From an archaeon RBG_16_50_20 (GTDB lineage: Archaea; Thermoproteota; Bathyarchaeia; 40CM-2-53-6): a stretch of 22,348 bases of DNA. The notes under the pieces were generated by a model that had not been told where the DNA came from, searched no databases, and worked only from the letters and a program-made list of their open reading frames with translations. Location of the stretch: NCBI GenBank assembly GCA_001768965.1, contig MEMY01000027.1, positions 9,047 to 31,394 on the forward strand, given 5' to 3'. This document shows positions 7,382-14,735 of the stretch, one piece after another. How positions within the stretch are numbered: the first letter of the stretch is position 1; every line of letters begins with the position of its first letter. The position numbers and the translations under genes are program-made.

Positions 7382-8263
7382 ATGATGGCGTTACAAAGAC
7401 CGTCAAGCTGGTCACCCGCGATTGCGGAACTCAAATTTGCACTCCACTTGTTATTGCAGAACAAGGTGGTTTTGGTCGGGACGGTCATCTCAGTCGGAGT
7501 CCTGATAACCGCGGCAATAGGACCAATCATAATCTCGCCGGAAGTTGCGACGTCGATCTATCTGCCTGGGCGCTTGGACCCTCCAAGTTCCGCACACTGG
7601 CTCGGCACAGATGATTACGGGCGCGATCTGCTACAGATAATCATACTATCCACCCGTCTAGACATCTCGGCCGCACTTATCATCGTGGGAGCCGATCTCC
7701 TCATCGGTGTTTTGCTAGGCGCATTCTCAGGTTTCGTGGGTGGAAAATTCGATGAGGTCATGATGCGAATAACTGACATCTTCTTCTCCATTCCCGGTCT
7801 GGTCCTCGCATTGGCCGTGGCGGCAGCGCTGGGAAGAGGACTCAATAACCTAATCGTCGCCATAATCATTGTAGGATGGCCAGGGTACACTCGAATACTT
7901 CGCGGCCTGGTACTCGCCGAGAAAGAACGTCTCTACGTTGATGCTTTGCGAAGCTTGGGAATCGGAAGATTCCGGATAATTCTTAGACACGTAATTCCGA
8001 ATACAATCTATCCTGTGCTTGTTCAATCTACGTTGGATCTTGGCGGCATAATCCTGACTTTTGCTGGGCTTAGCTTCTTGGGGTTCGGCGCTACTGCCTT
8101 GACACCTGAACTCGGCAGACTGATAACCACCGGACAGTCTTACATATTTCAAGCCCCGTGGCTGGTCGCCTTTCCGGGTCTCGCCATACTGATAATCTCT
8201 CTCGCGTTCAATCTAATGGGTGACGGGATCAGAGACGTCCTAGACCCGAGGCTTAGAAGGTAA
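7382..8263 (+). CDS. Peptide ABC transporter permease (DppC/OppC-like)
   Basis: About 293 residues. One TM follows a cytoplasmic N-terminus, then the marker HWLGTDDYGRDLL, the DppC-specific segment after the first loop, then further TM helices. The EAA-type loop is LAEKERLYVDALRSLGIGRFRIILRHVIPNT. The C-terminus GDGIRDVLDPRLRR is characteristic. It forms the second half of the transmembrane channel with the preceding permease. The start is one of two adjacent ATGs (7382 or 7385), served by GAGG at 7373-7376, which overlaps the stop of the preceding gene; this coupling supports an operon. An open upstream extension to 7310 overlaps the previous gene and has no family support. Confidence 0.92.
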   Translation: MMALQRPSSWSPAIAELKFALHLLLQNKVVLVGTVISVGVLITAAIGPIIISPEVATSIYLPGRLDPPSSAHWLGTDDYGRDLLQIIILSTRLDISAALIIVGADLLIGVLLGAFSGFVGGKFDEVMMRITDIFFSIPGLVLALAVAAALGRGLNNLIVAIIIVGWPGYTRILRGLVLAEKERLYVDALRSLGIGRFRIILRHVIPNTIYPVLVQSTLDLGGIILTFAGLSFLGFGATALTPELGRLITTGQSYIFQAPWLVAFPGLAILIISLAFNLMGDGIRDVLDPRLRR

Positions 8264-8267
8264 AGAA

Positions 8268-9359
8268 TTGTCATCAGCAACGGAAAAGAACGATGCCTTA
8301 CTGCAAGTGAACAACGTCCGCCTAGACTTCCACACGTACGCCGGTGAAGTAAAAGCCCTTGATGGAGTGACCTTCTTAGTGAAGAAGGGTGAAGCTCTGG
8401 GACTTGTTGGCGAATCCGGATGCGGCAAATCGGTCACGGCTCTCACGATAGTCGGGCTCCTTCCCGAAAACGCGTCCGTGACGGAAGGCGAAATCCTACT
8501 TGCAGGCGAGAATCTCCTTGCAATGACACACGACCAAATCCGCAAGGTCAGAGCGAACAAGATCGCGATGGTATTTCAGGACCCAACAACCTTCCTCAAC
8601 CCGGTGCTCACCATAGGTGAGCAGCTCGAAGAAGTATTCCTCCTCAACTCTGAACGGCTTGCAAACGTAGCCGCGGAAAGAAAGATAGAAGTCGAAGCAG
8701 GGAAAGAGGAACAGGACACGTCTGGCGCGGCACCAAAACTGGCGAGGTCCCGGCAGAAAAAAGTTGCCAAGGCGCTAAGCATAGACGTTTTGAGCCAAGT
8801 GAGACTGGCCGATCCTGAGAGAACGCTCAAGCAGTACCCGCACGAACTCTCAGGAGGAATGCGGCAACGTTGCATGATTGCAATGGCATTGGCCAGGAAT
8901 CCTGTCCTATTCATCGCAGACGAGATCACTACGGCTCTGGACGTGACAATACAAGCTCAGATTCTGGAATTGCTTCGCGAACTGAAGAGACAGTTGTCAG
9001 GTTCGACATTGCTAATCACGCACGACCTAGGTGTAGTAGCGGAACTCTGTGACAGAGTCGCTGTGATGTACGCGGGCAACATAATTGAGCTTGCGGACGT
9101 GAAAGAGCTCTTCGCCAATCCGCTGCATCCCTATACTCAGGGATTGATGCGAGCAATACCAATGATCGATCGCAGAATGGAAAGACTGGAGACGATACCT
9201 GGATCGGTCCCGGACCTCATTTATCCGCCCTCAGGTTGTCGTTTTCACCCGAGATGCCCTTTTGCGTTCGAGAAATGCAAGCTTGAGAAACCTGAACTCC
9301 TCCACGTCGGAAAAGGTCATACAGTAGCCTGCCACCTGTACGGAGAAGGAAAAGCATGA
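8268..9359 (+). CDS. Peptide ABC transporter ATP-binding protein (DppD/OppD-like)
   Basis: 363 residues, TTG start 4 bases after the previous stop, with GAAGG just upstream. Walker A is GESGCGKS (48-55), the Q-loop Gln is 104, the signature is LSGGM (194-198), Walker B ends IADE (216-219) and the switch His is 252. The C-terminal oligopeptide domain has four cysteines (324, 330, 337, 355) in the CRFHPRCPF context, a potential metal or Fe-S site known in this subfamily. Two oddities: the usual ADEPT is ADEIT (Ile220 for Pro), and a charged insert of roughly 35 residues (about 130-170) lengthens the helical domain. It powers import together with the next gene's product. Confidence 0.93.
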   Translation: MSSATEKNDALLQVNNVRLDFHTYAGEVKALDGVTFLVKKGEALGLVGESGCGKSVTALTIVGLLPENASVTEGEILLAGENLLAMTHDQIRKVRANKIAMVFQDPTTFLNPVLTIGEQLEEVFLLNSERLANVAAERKIEVEAGKEEQDTSGAAPKLARSRQKKVAKALSIDVLSQVRLADPERTLKQYPHELSGGMRQRCMIAMALARNPVLFIADEITTALDVTIQAQILELLRELKRQLSGSTLLITHDLGVVAELCDRVAVMYAGNIIELADVKELFANPLHPYTQGLMRAIPMIDRRMERLETIPGSVPDLIYPPSGCRFHPRCPFAFEKCKLEKPELLHVGKGHTVACHLYGEGKA

Positions 9360-10372
9360 CCAAAACAGTCCTAGAGATCAAGGGCCTCAAGAAATGGTTC
9401 CCAATAACCGGAGGTATTCTAGGCAGAGTAAGAGGATACGTTAAGGCTGTCGATGGTGTGGATCTCGAAATCAAGGAAGGAGAAACATACGGTCTCGTGG
9501 GAGAATCCGGGTCCGGCAAAACAACCGTCGGCCGGTGCATTCTCCGACTTATCGAACCGACTGCGGGGGAGATCATCTATCGCGGTCAAGAAATCACGAA
9601 ACTAAAAGGTGAAGCTTTCAGGCGTGTGCGACGGAAATTTGGGATAGTCTTCCAGGACCCCTACGCGTCGCTGGACCCGCGTCAGACTATTAAGGGCGCG
9701 CTCACGGAACCAATGAAATACCACAAGATCCTGGAATCTGACGAGGAAGCAGTGGAGAAAGCGAAGGACCTTATCAAGAGGGTTGGACTCAATGAGGACC
9801 ACCTTTACCGTTTTCCACATGAATTCAGCGGTGGACAACGGCAGAGGATTGCCGTAGCACGTGCGTTAACGACGGATCCCGACGTTGTCATCCTCGATGA
9901 GCCAACATCATTCCTAGACGTGTCAGTGCAGGCCCAGATTCTCAACCTTCTATCGGACCTGCAGAAAGAATTCAATCTAACATACCTCTTCATCTCACAT
10001 AACCTGAGCGTCATCGAACACATGAGCAATCGCGTCGGAGTGATGTATCTGGGCGCAATAATGGAAGCCGCAGACAAAGAAATAATCTACCGAAGACCGG
10101 AGCATCCGTACACACACGCGCTCATCTCGGCACTTCCGATACCGAATCCCGCGCTGACCCGGGAGAGGGTAATCCTGAGTGGGGATGTCCCAAGTCCGGT
10201 GGATATTCCATCGGGCTGCCGTTTCAGAACACGATGCCCTTATGCCACCGATTACTGCAAGGAGAAGGAACCGCCCCTTGTCGCTCGCCAACCAGGACAC
10301 CTCATCTCATGTCACTACGAGCTGAAACTCTCGGCTCCCATTCCATTAGCAGAAGCATCACGCAAGACGTGA
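9356..10372 (+). CDS. Peptide ABC transporter ATP-binding protein (DppF/OppF-like)
   Basis: 338 residues. The ATG overlaps the preceding stop (ATGA), so the two ATPases are translationally coupled. Walker A is GESGSGKT (49-56), the Q-loop is VFQDP (98-102), the signature is FSGGQ (157-161), Walker B VVILDEP (177-183) and the switch His is 215 in FISHNLSV. The D-loop reads SFLD rather than the common SALD. The C-terminal oligopeptide domain again has four cysteines (288, 294, 301, 319) in the SGCRFRTRCPYA context. It completes the five-gene importer: two permeases, two ATPases and the binding protein. Confidence 0.94.
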   Translation: MTKTVLEIKGLKKWFPITGGILGRVRGYVKAVDGVDLEIKEGETYGLVGESGSGKTTVGRCILRLIEPTAGEIIYRGQEITKLKGEAFRRVRRKFGIVFQDPYASLDPRQTIKGALTEPMKYHKILESDEEAVEKAKDLIKRVGLNEDHLYRFPHEFSGGQRQRIAVARALTTDPDVVILDEPTSFLDVSVQAQILNLLSDLQKEFNLTYLFISHNLSVIEHMSNRVGVMYLGAIMEAADKEIIYRRPEHPYTHALISALPIPNPALTRERVILSGDVPSPVDIPSGCRFRTRCPYATDYCKEKEPPLVARQPGHLISCHYELKLSAPIPLAEASRKT

Positions 10373-10394
10373 TAAACATAGGAAGAGGACCCCG

Positions 10395-11225
10395 ATGAGG
10401 GTGAGCGAGAAGGGTGCTCTCGCCACCCTTGTGCTTCTCCTTCTTGCTCTCGCAACAATAGCCCAAGCAAGAATTCTGCACGGTGAAGCAACCGGAGCAG
10501 CGTCTTGGCAGACGGAAGTGGGATTCTATCTTCCCTTCATTCTGTTCACACTAGTTAGCACATACCACTTCATGGATTGGGCGAGAAGGCACAGAAGACA
10601 GGCAATCATAATCACCCTGTTGATCGTAGGTGTTGCTTCCCTCGTCGGGGTCGGCTCCGCGAGTACGCCGCGACCAACGGTAGCTCCCATCAGCCTGTCG
10701 TTAACAAGTACATCTCAACAGCTCGTTGGGCCGGGCAGCCAAATCGAATCCCCATCACCCCTTCAGGAGAACTTGGTCAAGCTGAAAGACCTGCTGAGCA
10801 GCACTCCGTACTTCTCGGCAAGCTTCGATGTGATATCGCTAGTAGCCTCGGCGATTGCCATCGCATTCGTACTGCTGAGAATTCGACGGGAAAAGAGAGG
10901 GGCCACTTACAAGCCTCCGCCCTTAGCGAAGCCAACGGAAATTAGCGAAGGAACACCGCGTGAGCTCGTCATACAATGCTACAAACTCGTGACTGTCACA
11001 TTGCAGGCTGGTGGTTTTCGAATTCCAGACTCCGACACGCCGGCAGATACATTCCTGAAAGTCAGCCATTTCAAACCCGACCTTGCGGATCCATTCCGGA
11101 AACTAACGGTACTCTTCGAAGAAGCAAAGTTCAGTCTTCACCCTATAAATGAAGAACAGGCCGGAGCCGCGTCGGGTTATTGCCGGTCTATACTCCACGA
11201 TGCCTCCGGAGGGATCCGAACGTGA
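10395..11225 (+). CDS. Membrane protein with C-terminal DUF4129-like domain
   Basis: 276 residues. TM segments at about 8-26, 43-60, 69-88 and 143-162 frame an outer loop (about 90-140, Ser/Thr/Pro-rich). After a basic stop-transfer (RIRREKR, 162-168) the cytoplasmic C-terminal part (about 185-270) resembles DUF4129: TPRELVIQCYKLVTVTLQ, DTPADTFLKV, FRKLTVLFEEAKFS. DUF4129 proteins commonly sit with MoxR and DUF58 genes, as here. GAGG at 10385-10388 gives a 6-base spacing to the ATG. Only 22 bases separate it from the ATPase gene, with no terminator seen, so co-transcription with the importer is possible. The domain call rests on pattern and neighbourhood. Confidence 0.75.
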   Translation: MRVSEKGALATLVLLLLALATIAQARILHGEATGAASWQTEVGFYLPFILFTLVSTYHFMDWARRHRRQAIIITLLIVGVASLVGVGSASTPRPTVAPISLSLTSTSQQLVGPGSQIESPSPLQENLVKLKDLLSSTPYFSASFDVISLVASAIAIAFVLLRIRREKRGATYKPPPLAKPTEISEGTPRELVIQCYKLVTVTLQAGGFRIPDSDTPADTFLKVSHFKPDLADPFRKLTVLFEEAKFSLHPINEEQAGAASGYCRSILHDASGGIRT

Positions 11226-11695
11226 GCGCCCTTGAAGAGCTCACAGCACTATTATGGTGGTTGATGCTACTCTCTGCCACGGCGATCATACTACAAGACA
11301 TCGGAACGGCTATACTGCCGAAGGCTTCTCAATCCCGAGAAAGAGGCATTCAGCGAATGTCGCCACCAGACGATGAGGATGAGTTCAACAATCTGTTGAA
11401 GAAAGTCAAGCGAGGGCTACAACGGCCTGGAAGCTTCAGAGTGTTGCAGAGAGATGTGGCACAGACGATAGCGCAGACCGCTCTTGCTGCGAGAGGTTTC
11501 ACGCTGACACGAGTGCCAGAATCCAGACCGGAGCTTGTCGAGCAGTTGTCACAAGACCGAGACATAGTCGAGTTCATTCGGCAGCATCTATTCAATTCTG
11601 ACACTAGGAAACAGTTGATACGCAGAAGCCAGATGCTGACGGAGTTCCAGCGGACGATCTCAATTCTGGAGAAAGCGGAGAGTGAATTGAAGTGA
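11222..11695 (+). CDS. Single-TM protein in the MoxR/DUF58 cluster, unknown function
   Basis: 157 residues from GTG 11222, which overlaps the previous stop (GTGA). One TM near the N-terminus (about 8-26, LLWWLMLLSATAIILQ), then a charged cytoplasmic part rich in helices: DEDEFNNLLKKVKRGLQ, FRVLQRDVAQTIAQTALAARGF and a C-terminal amphipathic helix ending EKAESELK. I do not recognise the family. The placement between the DUF4129-like gene and moxR, with overlaps on both sides, argues that it is a component of the same complex. A longer upstream frame to 11180 lies inside the preceding gene and is less likely. Confidence 0.8.
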   Translation: MSALEELTALLWWLMLLSATAIILQDIGTAILPKASQSRERGIQRMSPPDDEDEFNNLLKKVKRGLQRPGSFRVLQRDVAQTIAQTALAARGFTLTRVPESRPELVEQLSQDRDIVEFIRQHLFNSDTRKQLIRRSQMLTEFQRTISILEKAESELK

Positions 11696-12642
11696 GGGTC
11701 GAAGAATTAGGCACTGTTTGTGATCGATTATTGAGCGAGATTTCGACAGTAATCGTTGGCAAACGGCAAACGCTAGAGCTGGTACTTACTGGCATTCTAG
11801 CAAACGGGCACATCCTCTTCGAGGACTTTCCCGGGTTGGCGAAGACTTTGATGGCCAAGCTCTTCGCGCAGGCGCTTGGCTGGAAGTTTCGGAGGATCCA
11901 GTTTACGCCGGACTTGCTTCCTGCGGACATCACTGGAACTTATGTTCTGGACCGCCGCGATGGCCAATTCAGACTGAGACCTGGACCAATCTTCACGAAT
12001 ATTCTCCTGGCAGATGAGATCAACCGTGCGCCACCTAAGACCCAGTCAGCATTACTTGAGGGGATGCAAGAGCGACAGGTCACAATCGAGGGAGACACGT
12101 ACCCACTGGAGAAGCCCTTCATCGTTATCGCCACACAGAACCCAATAGAATATGAGGGCACCTACCCTTTGCCGGAAGCCCAAATCGATCGATTCATGAT
12201 GAGACTCAGCATAGGATACCCAGACAAGCAAGAGGAAATCGAGATCCTCACTAGACGTATCGCTTCCCAAACCGATGACTACAAAATCCAACCCGTCGTG
12301 ACTTCTGAGTTCTTTCAAGAAGCCCAACATGTGACCGAACAAGTACATGTAGATGATGAAATCAAGGACTATACAGTTGAGATTGTTCAAAGAACACGGA
12401 ATCATTCCCTGGTCGGTTTGGGTTCCAGCCCGAGAGGGTCTCTCGCGATATTGCACCTTTCGCGGGCAAAGGCGGCTTTGGCGGGAAGAGATTATGTAGT
12501 GCCGGAGGATGTGAAGACGGTAGCGGTCTCTGCACTTTCTCACAGACTTCTCCTGAAAAGTGGGACGTGGCTTGCGGGAACCAAAGCCGAGGAAATTGTG
12601 AGAGGAATATTGGATGAAACGAAGACTCCCCGCGTCAGCTAA
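11692..12642 (+). CDS. MoxR-family AAA+ ATPase
   Basis: 316 residues, GTG start overlapping the preceding stop. The AAA+ core has Walker A in EDFPGLAKT (44-52), where Ala replaces Gly before Lys as is usual in MoxR proteins; Walker B LLADE (105-109); the MoxR segment INRAPPKTQSALLEGMQE (110-127); sensor 1 in ATQNP (147-151); and the arginine segment PEAQIDRF (161-168). A C-terminal lid domain follows. MoxR ATPases act as chaperones that assemble or activate partner complexes, often with a VWA or DUF58 protein encoded next door, as here. The 3' end overlaps the DUF58 gene by 29 bases. Confidence 0.95.
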   Translation: MRVEELGTVCDRLLSEISTVIVGKRQTLELVLTGILANGHILFEDFPGLAKTLMAKLFAQALGWKFRRIQFTPDLLPADITGTYVLDRRDGQFRLRPGPIFTNILLADEINRAPPKTQSALLEGMQERQVTIEGDTYPLEKPFIVIATQNPIEYEGTYPLPEAQIDRFMMRLSIGYPDKQEEIEILTRRIASQTDDYKIQPVVTSEFFQEAQHVTEQVHVDDEIKDYTVEIVQRTRNHSLVGLGSSPRGSLAILHLSRAKAALAGRDYVVPEDVKTVAVSALSHRLLLKSGTWLAGTKAEEIVRGILDETKTPRVS

Positions 12643-13891
12643 GATTTGGACTCGAAGAGCCGTCCTGCTGCTCGAAACTGGTATCTTACTTTTCTGGCTT
12701 GGAATTGCCCTTCAAAATGACCGGTTCATTATTACTTCTGCTATCTTGTTCACTTACTTGATTCTGGCACTGATGGTGAGCTCGGGGCCATCCAAGGGTG
12801 TCTCTCTCCAAAGGAATCTTTCCGTTGAGAGAACACTAGAAGAGCACCCATTTCAAGTCAACACAAAGATCACAAATGAATCAGCAACTTCCAGCCTTAT
12901 CCAAGTAATGGAAGGATTTCCAGTCAGTCTGGACATAGTTGAAGGAGGTCCACACTATGTCACCTTTGTCGGTTCAAATTCGGCCAGCACAGTCTCCAGT
13001 ATCCTTCAAGCGGACTTTCGAGGACATTACGTGATACCCGCACCTAGCGCGACAGTCACAGACGAATTTGGCCTTCGGGAACGCCAAATCAAAGGACCTA
13101 GGCCAACATTTGTCTCTATTATGCCTCCGATTGAAGACCTATCAGATCTTGCACTCGACTCGCGCACGGCGCAGCCCGAGATAGGAACTTTCCGATCCAG
13201 TAGTGTGGGTGTGGGGACCGAGTTCTTCGGAATAAGAGAATATTTGCCAGGTGACGAGATTAGACGCATAAATTGGAAGGCATCAGCCCGGACGGACACG
13301 TTGCTCTCAAATGAATACGAGCGGGAGCATGTGACGAACATCTACCTTGTCGTGGACCTGGGCACGGCGCGTGTCGATGCTTTGAAATGGACCGTGCGAA
13401 CGGCCGCATCTATCGCAACCTATCTTCTACGGACAAGGAATCGCCTCGGCCTCATCGTCTTGGGACAGAGCACCTCACACGTGCGAATCGAGAGCGGACG
13501 GAGACAACTAATCAAGGTGCTCGACAAGCTTGTTACCGCGGAACCTGGTGGTTCTGCCGAACCATCAACCTACCTCGTGCGACTTCTTGAAGAAATGCCA
13601 AGGTGCGAGATCCTAGTTGTGTCTGCTCTTGCGTCCGAAGCAATCTGGAGAACAGTCGTAGCCCTAAGGCGTAAGCATGAACATGTATCCGTCATTACTC
13701 GAACCGCAAAATCACTCGAAGCGGACGAGCGTGACCTTGTTGTGAAGGCTGCCTTGCTTCTATACTCTCTCAGGCGTCGCGCAACTATTCAGCAGATCAA
13801 GAACGCGCAGGTGAAGGTGATTGAAATCCCAGCCGACAGATCCGTTCGCACCGCGTTGGCAGCAATTCAGGAGAGGCCTCTGCGACATTGA
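12614..13891 (+). CDS. DUF58-domain membrane protein, MoxR partner
   Basis: 425 residues. Two TM segments near the N-terminus (about 17-34 and 38-55), then a beta-rich extracellular-type region (about 60-170). The DUF58 hallmark follows at about 201-235: GTEFFGIREYLPGDEIRRIN, then WKASART and NEYERE. After it comes a VWA-like fold start, IYLVVDLGTAR (243-253). The MIDAS Asp-x-Ser-x-Ser pattern is not complete, since DLGTA replaces it, so metal binding is uncertain. DUF58 proteins are regular partners of MoxR ATPases. The ATG lies inside the end of moxR, and the stop overlaps the next gene's TTG, showing tight coupling. Confidence 0.92.
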   Translation: MKRRLPASAKIWTRRAVLLLETGILLFWLGIALQNDRFIITSAILFTYLILALMVSSGPSKGVSLQRNLSVERTLEEHPFQVNTKITNESATSSLIQVMEGFPVSLDIVEGGPHYVTFVGSNSASTVSSILQADFRGHYVIPAPSATVTDEFGLRERQIKGPRPTFVSIMPPIEDLSDLALDSRTAQPEIGTFRSSSVGVGTEFFGIREYLPGDEIRRINWKASARTDTLLSNEYEREHVTNIYLVVDLGTARVDALKWTVRTAASIATYLLRTRNRLGLIVLGQSTSHVRIESGRRQLIKVLDKLVTAEPGGSAEPSTYLVRLLEEMPRCEILVVSALASEAIWRTVVALRRKHEHVSVITRTAKSLEADERDLVVKAALLLYSLRRRATIQQIKNAQVKVIEIPADRSVRTALAAIQERPLRH

Positions 13892-14460
13892 CTTCTGTTC
13901 GCTTGGCCGAGATCACATTCCTGCGGATCGTTCTTTATGGCATGTTCTTGGCGTACCCGACTATCATGCTGAGAAATGCATTTCTTGGCGTATCTGCCAA
14001 TCCCATCGTCAGTCTGGCGAACTTTTTCATGGTTGTTGCATTGTTGGCAGGGCTTGTTGCAGCAATCACATTGAATTACGTGGTCGGATATGTCTCCTTT
14101 CTGGCCGTTTTCTGCGCAGAGTTCCTGTACAACATGCCCCTTCTCGTGTTCACAACCCACTTGGCCGTCGCGCTGGTTTTCGCGGAGGGATTATCGTCGC
14201 TGAGGCTGTACCAGTCTGTGAGCGGAGTAATAAGGCCTGGTCCCCATGAGAATGCGACTGCGAGCCTGCATGCCTGCTTGCGAAGGTTCCGCTCGAGACT
14301 CGTTCTTGTCGCATCTGGTTTATTTGTTGCTTCCTCGGCTTATGGGGTGTTCCCAGAAATAGTGCCATTTGCATCTGGACTCACATCACTTGCCCTATAT
14401 GCCACAATCAGCATAATTGCCATTGCCCTGACCGCCCTTTATCTCGGAGATCGAGAGTGA
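13888..14460 (+). CDS. Six-TM membrane protein of the MoxR/DUF58 cluster, unknown function
   Basis: 190 residues, TTG start overlapping the stop of the DUF58 gene (TTGA). Predicted TM segments at about 6-28, 40-62, 64-82, 84-104, 136-155 and 164-186. One basic loop (RLYQSVSGV to LRRFRSR, about 105-137) connects the fourth and fifth. No catalytic motif or known family is recognised. In comparable MoxR/DUF58 operons a multi-spanning protein often accompanies the pair, and this fits that slot. It is a plausible membrane platform for the complex (inference). Confidence 0.78.
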   Translation: MTSVRLAEITFLRIVLYGMFLAYPTIMLRNAFLGVSANPIVSLANFFMVVALLAGLVAAITLNYVVGYVSFLAVFCAEFLYNMPLLVFTTHLAVALVFAEGLSSLRLYQSVSGVIRPGPHENATASLHACLRRFRSRLVLVASGLFVASSAYGVFPEIVPFASGLTSLALYATISIIAIALTALYLGDRE

Positions 14461-14490
14461 GCGTATCCAGCGATCAGCTAGGGAATTGAT

Positions 14491-14646
14491 TTGTCAGCCG
14501 ATGAAAAACGAGAGGACTCACGTCTTTCTGGGAAGGATGTCGTCGCGATCGTCATCGCAGCTCTTCAAACCACGCTGCTCCCCTTCCTGATCGTGATCAT
14601 CGTGCTTCTCGTTCTCACTTATGTTATTGCGCACCTCTATTCGTAA
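14491..14646 (+). CDS. Small single-TM protein, 51 residues
   Basis: A short frame beginning MSADEKREDSRLSGKD and ending in a long hydrophobic stretch (about 17-49, including TLLPFLIVIIVLLVLTYVIA) before a TAA. The polar, charged N-terminus and single TM are typical of small tail-anchored or bitopic membrane proteins. It starts at TTG 14491, 30 bases after the six-TM gene, with AGGGA upstream at 14480-14484, and is followed by the promoter and hairpin of the propeller gene. It was easy to miss because of its length and TTG start. No family is recognised; it may be a subunit or regulator of the MoxR/DUF58 cluster. Confidence 0.6.
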   Translation: MSADEKREDSRLSGKDVVAIVIAALQTTLLPFLIVIIVLLVLTYVIAHLYS

Positions 14647-14670
14647 CCCTCGTACCCGCAACAATCCTAC

Positions 14671-14679
14671 CTTAATATT
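14671..14679 (+). promoter_or_regulatory. TATA-like box upstream of the beta-propeller gene
   Basis: CTTAATATT would place transcription start near 14701, exactly where a short hairpin begins. It suggests that the propeller gene can be expressed independently of the upstream cluster. Confidence 0.4.
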
Positions 14680-14700
14680 GGGGAATCCGGTGTACGAACT

Positions 14701-14717
14701 GCGGATGACAAATCCGC
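14701..14717 (+). promoter_or_regulatory. Perfect hairpin in the propeller gene leader
   Basis: GCGGAT (14701-14706) pairs perfectly with ATCCGC (14712-14717) around a GACAA loop. It would sit at the very 5' end of the mRNA started from the TATA-like box 26 bases upstream. A role in mRNA stability or initiation is possible; GGATGGG (14721-14727) between it and the TTG may be a weak ribosome site. Confidence 0.4.
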
Positions 14718-14735
14718 ACTGGATGGGTTACCTCG

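Noticed and set aside
12052..12543. A 163-residue minus-strand open frame.
   Set aside because: It is antisense to the clear MoxR ATPase gene and its product has no recognisable features.
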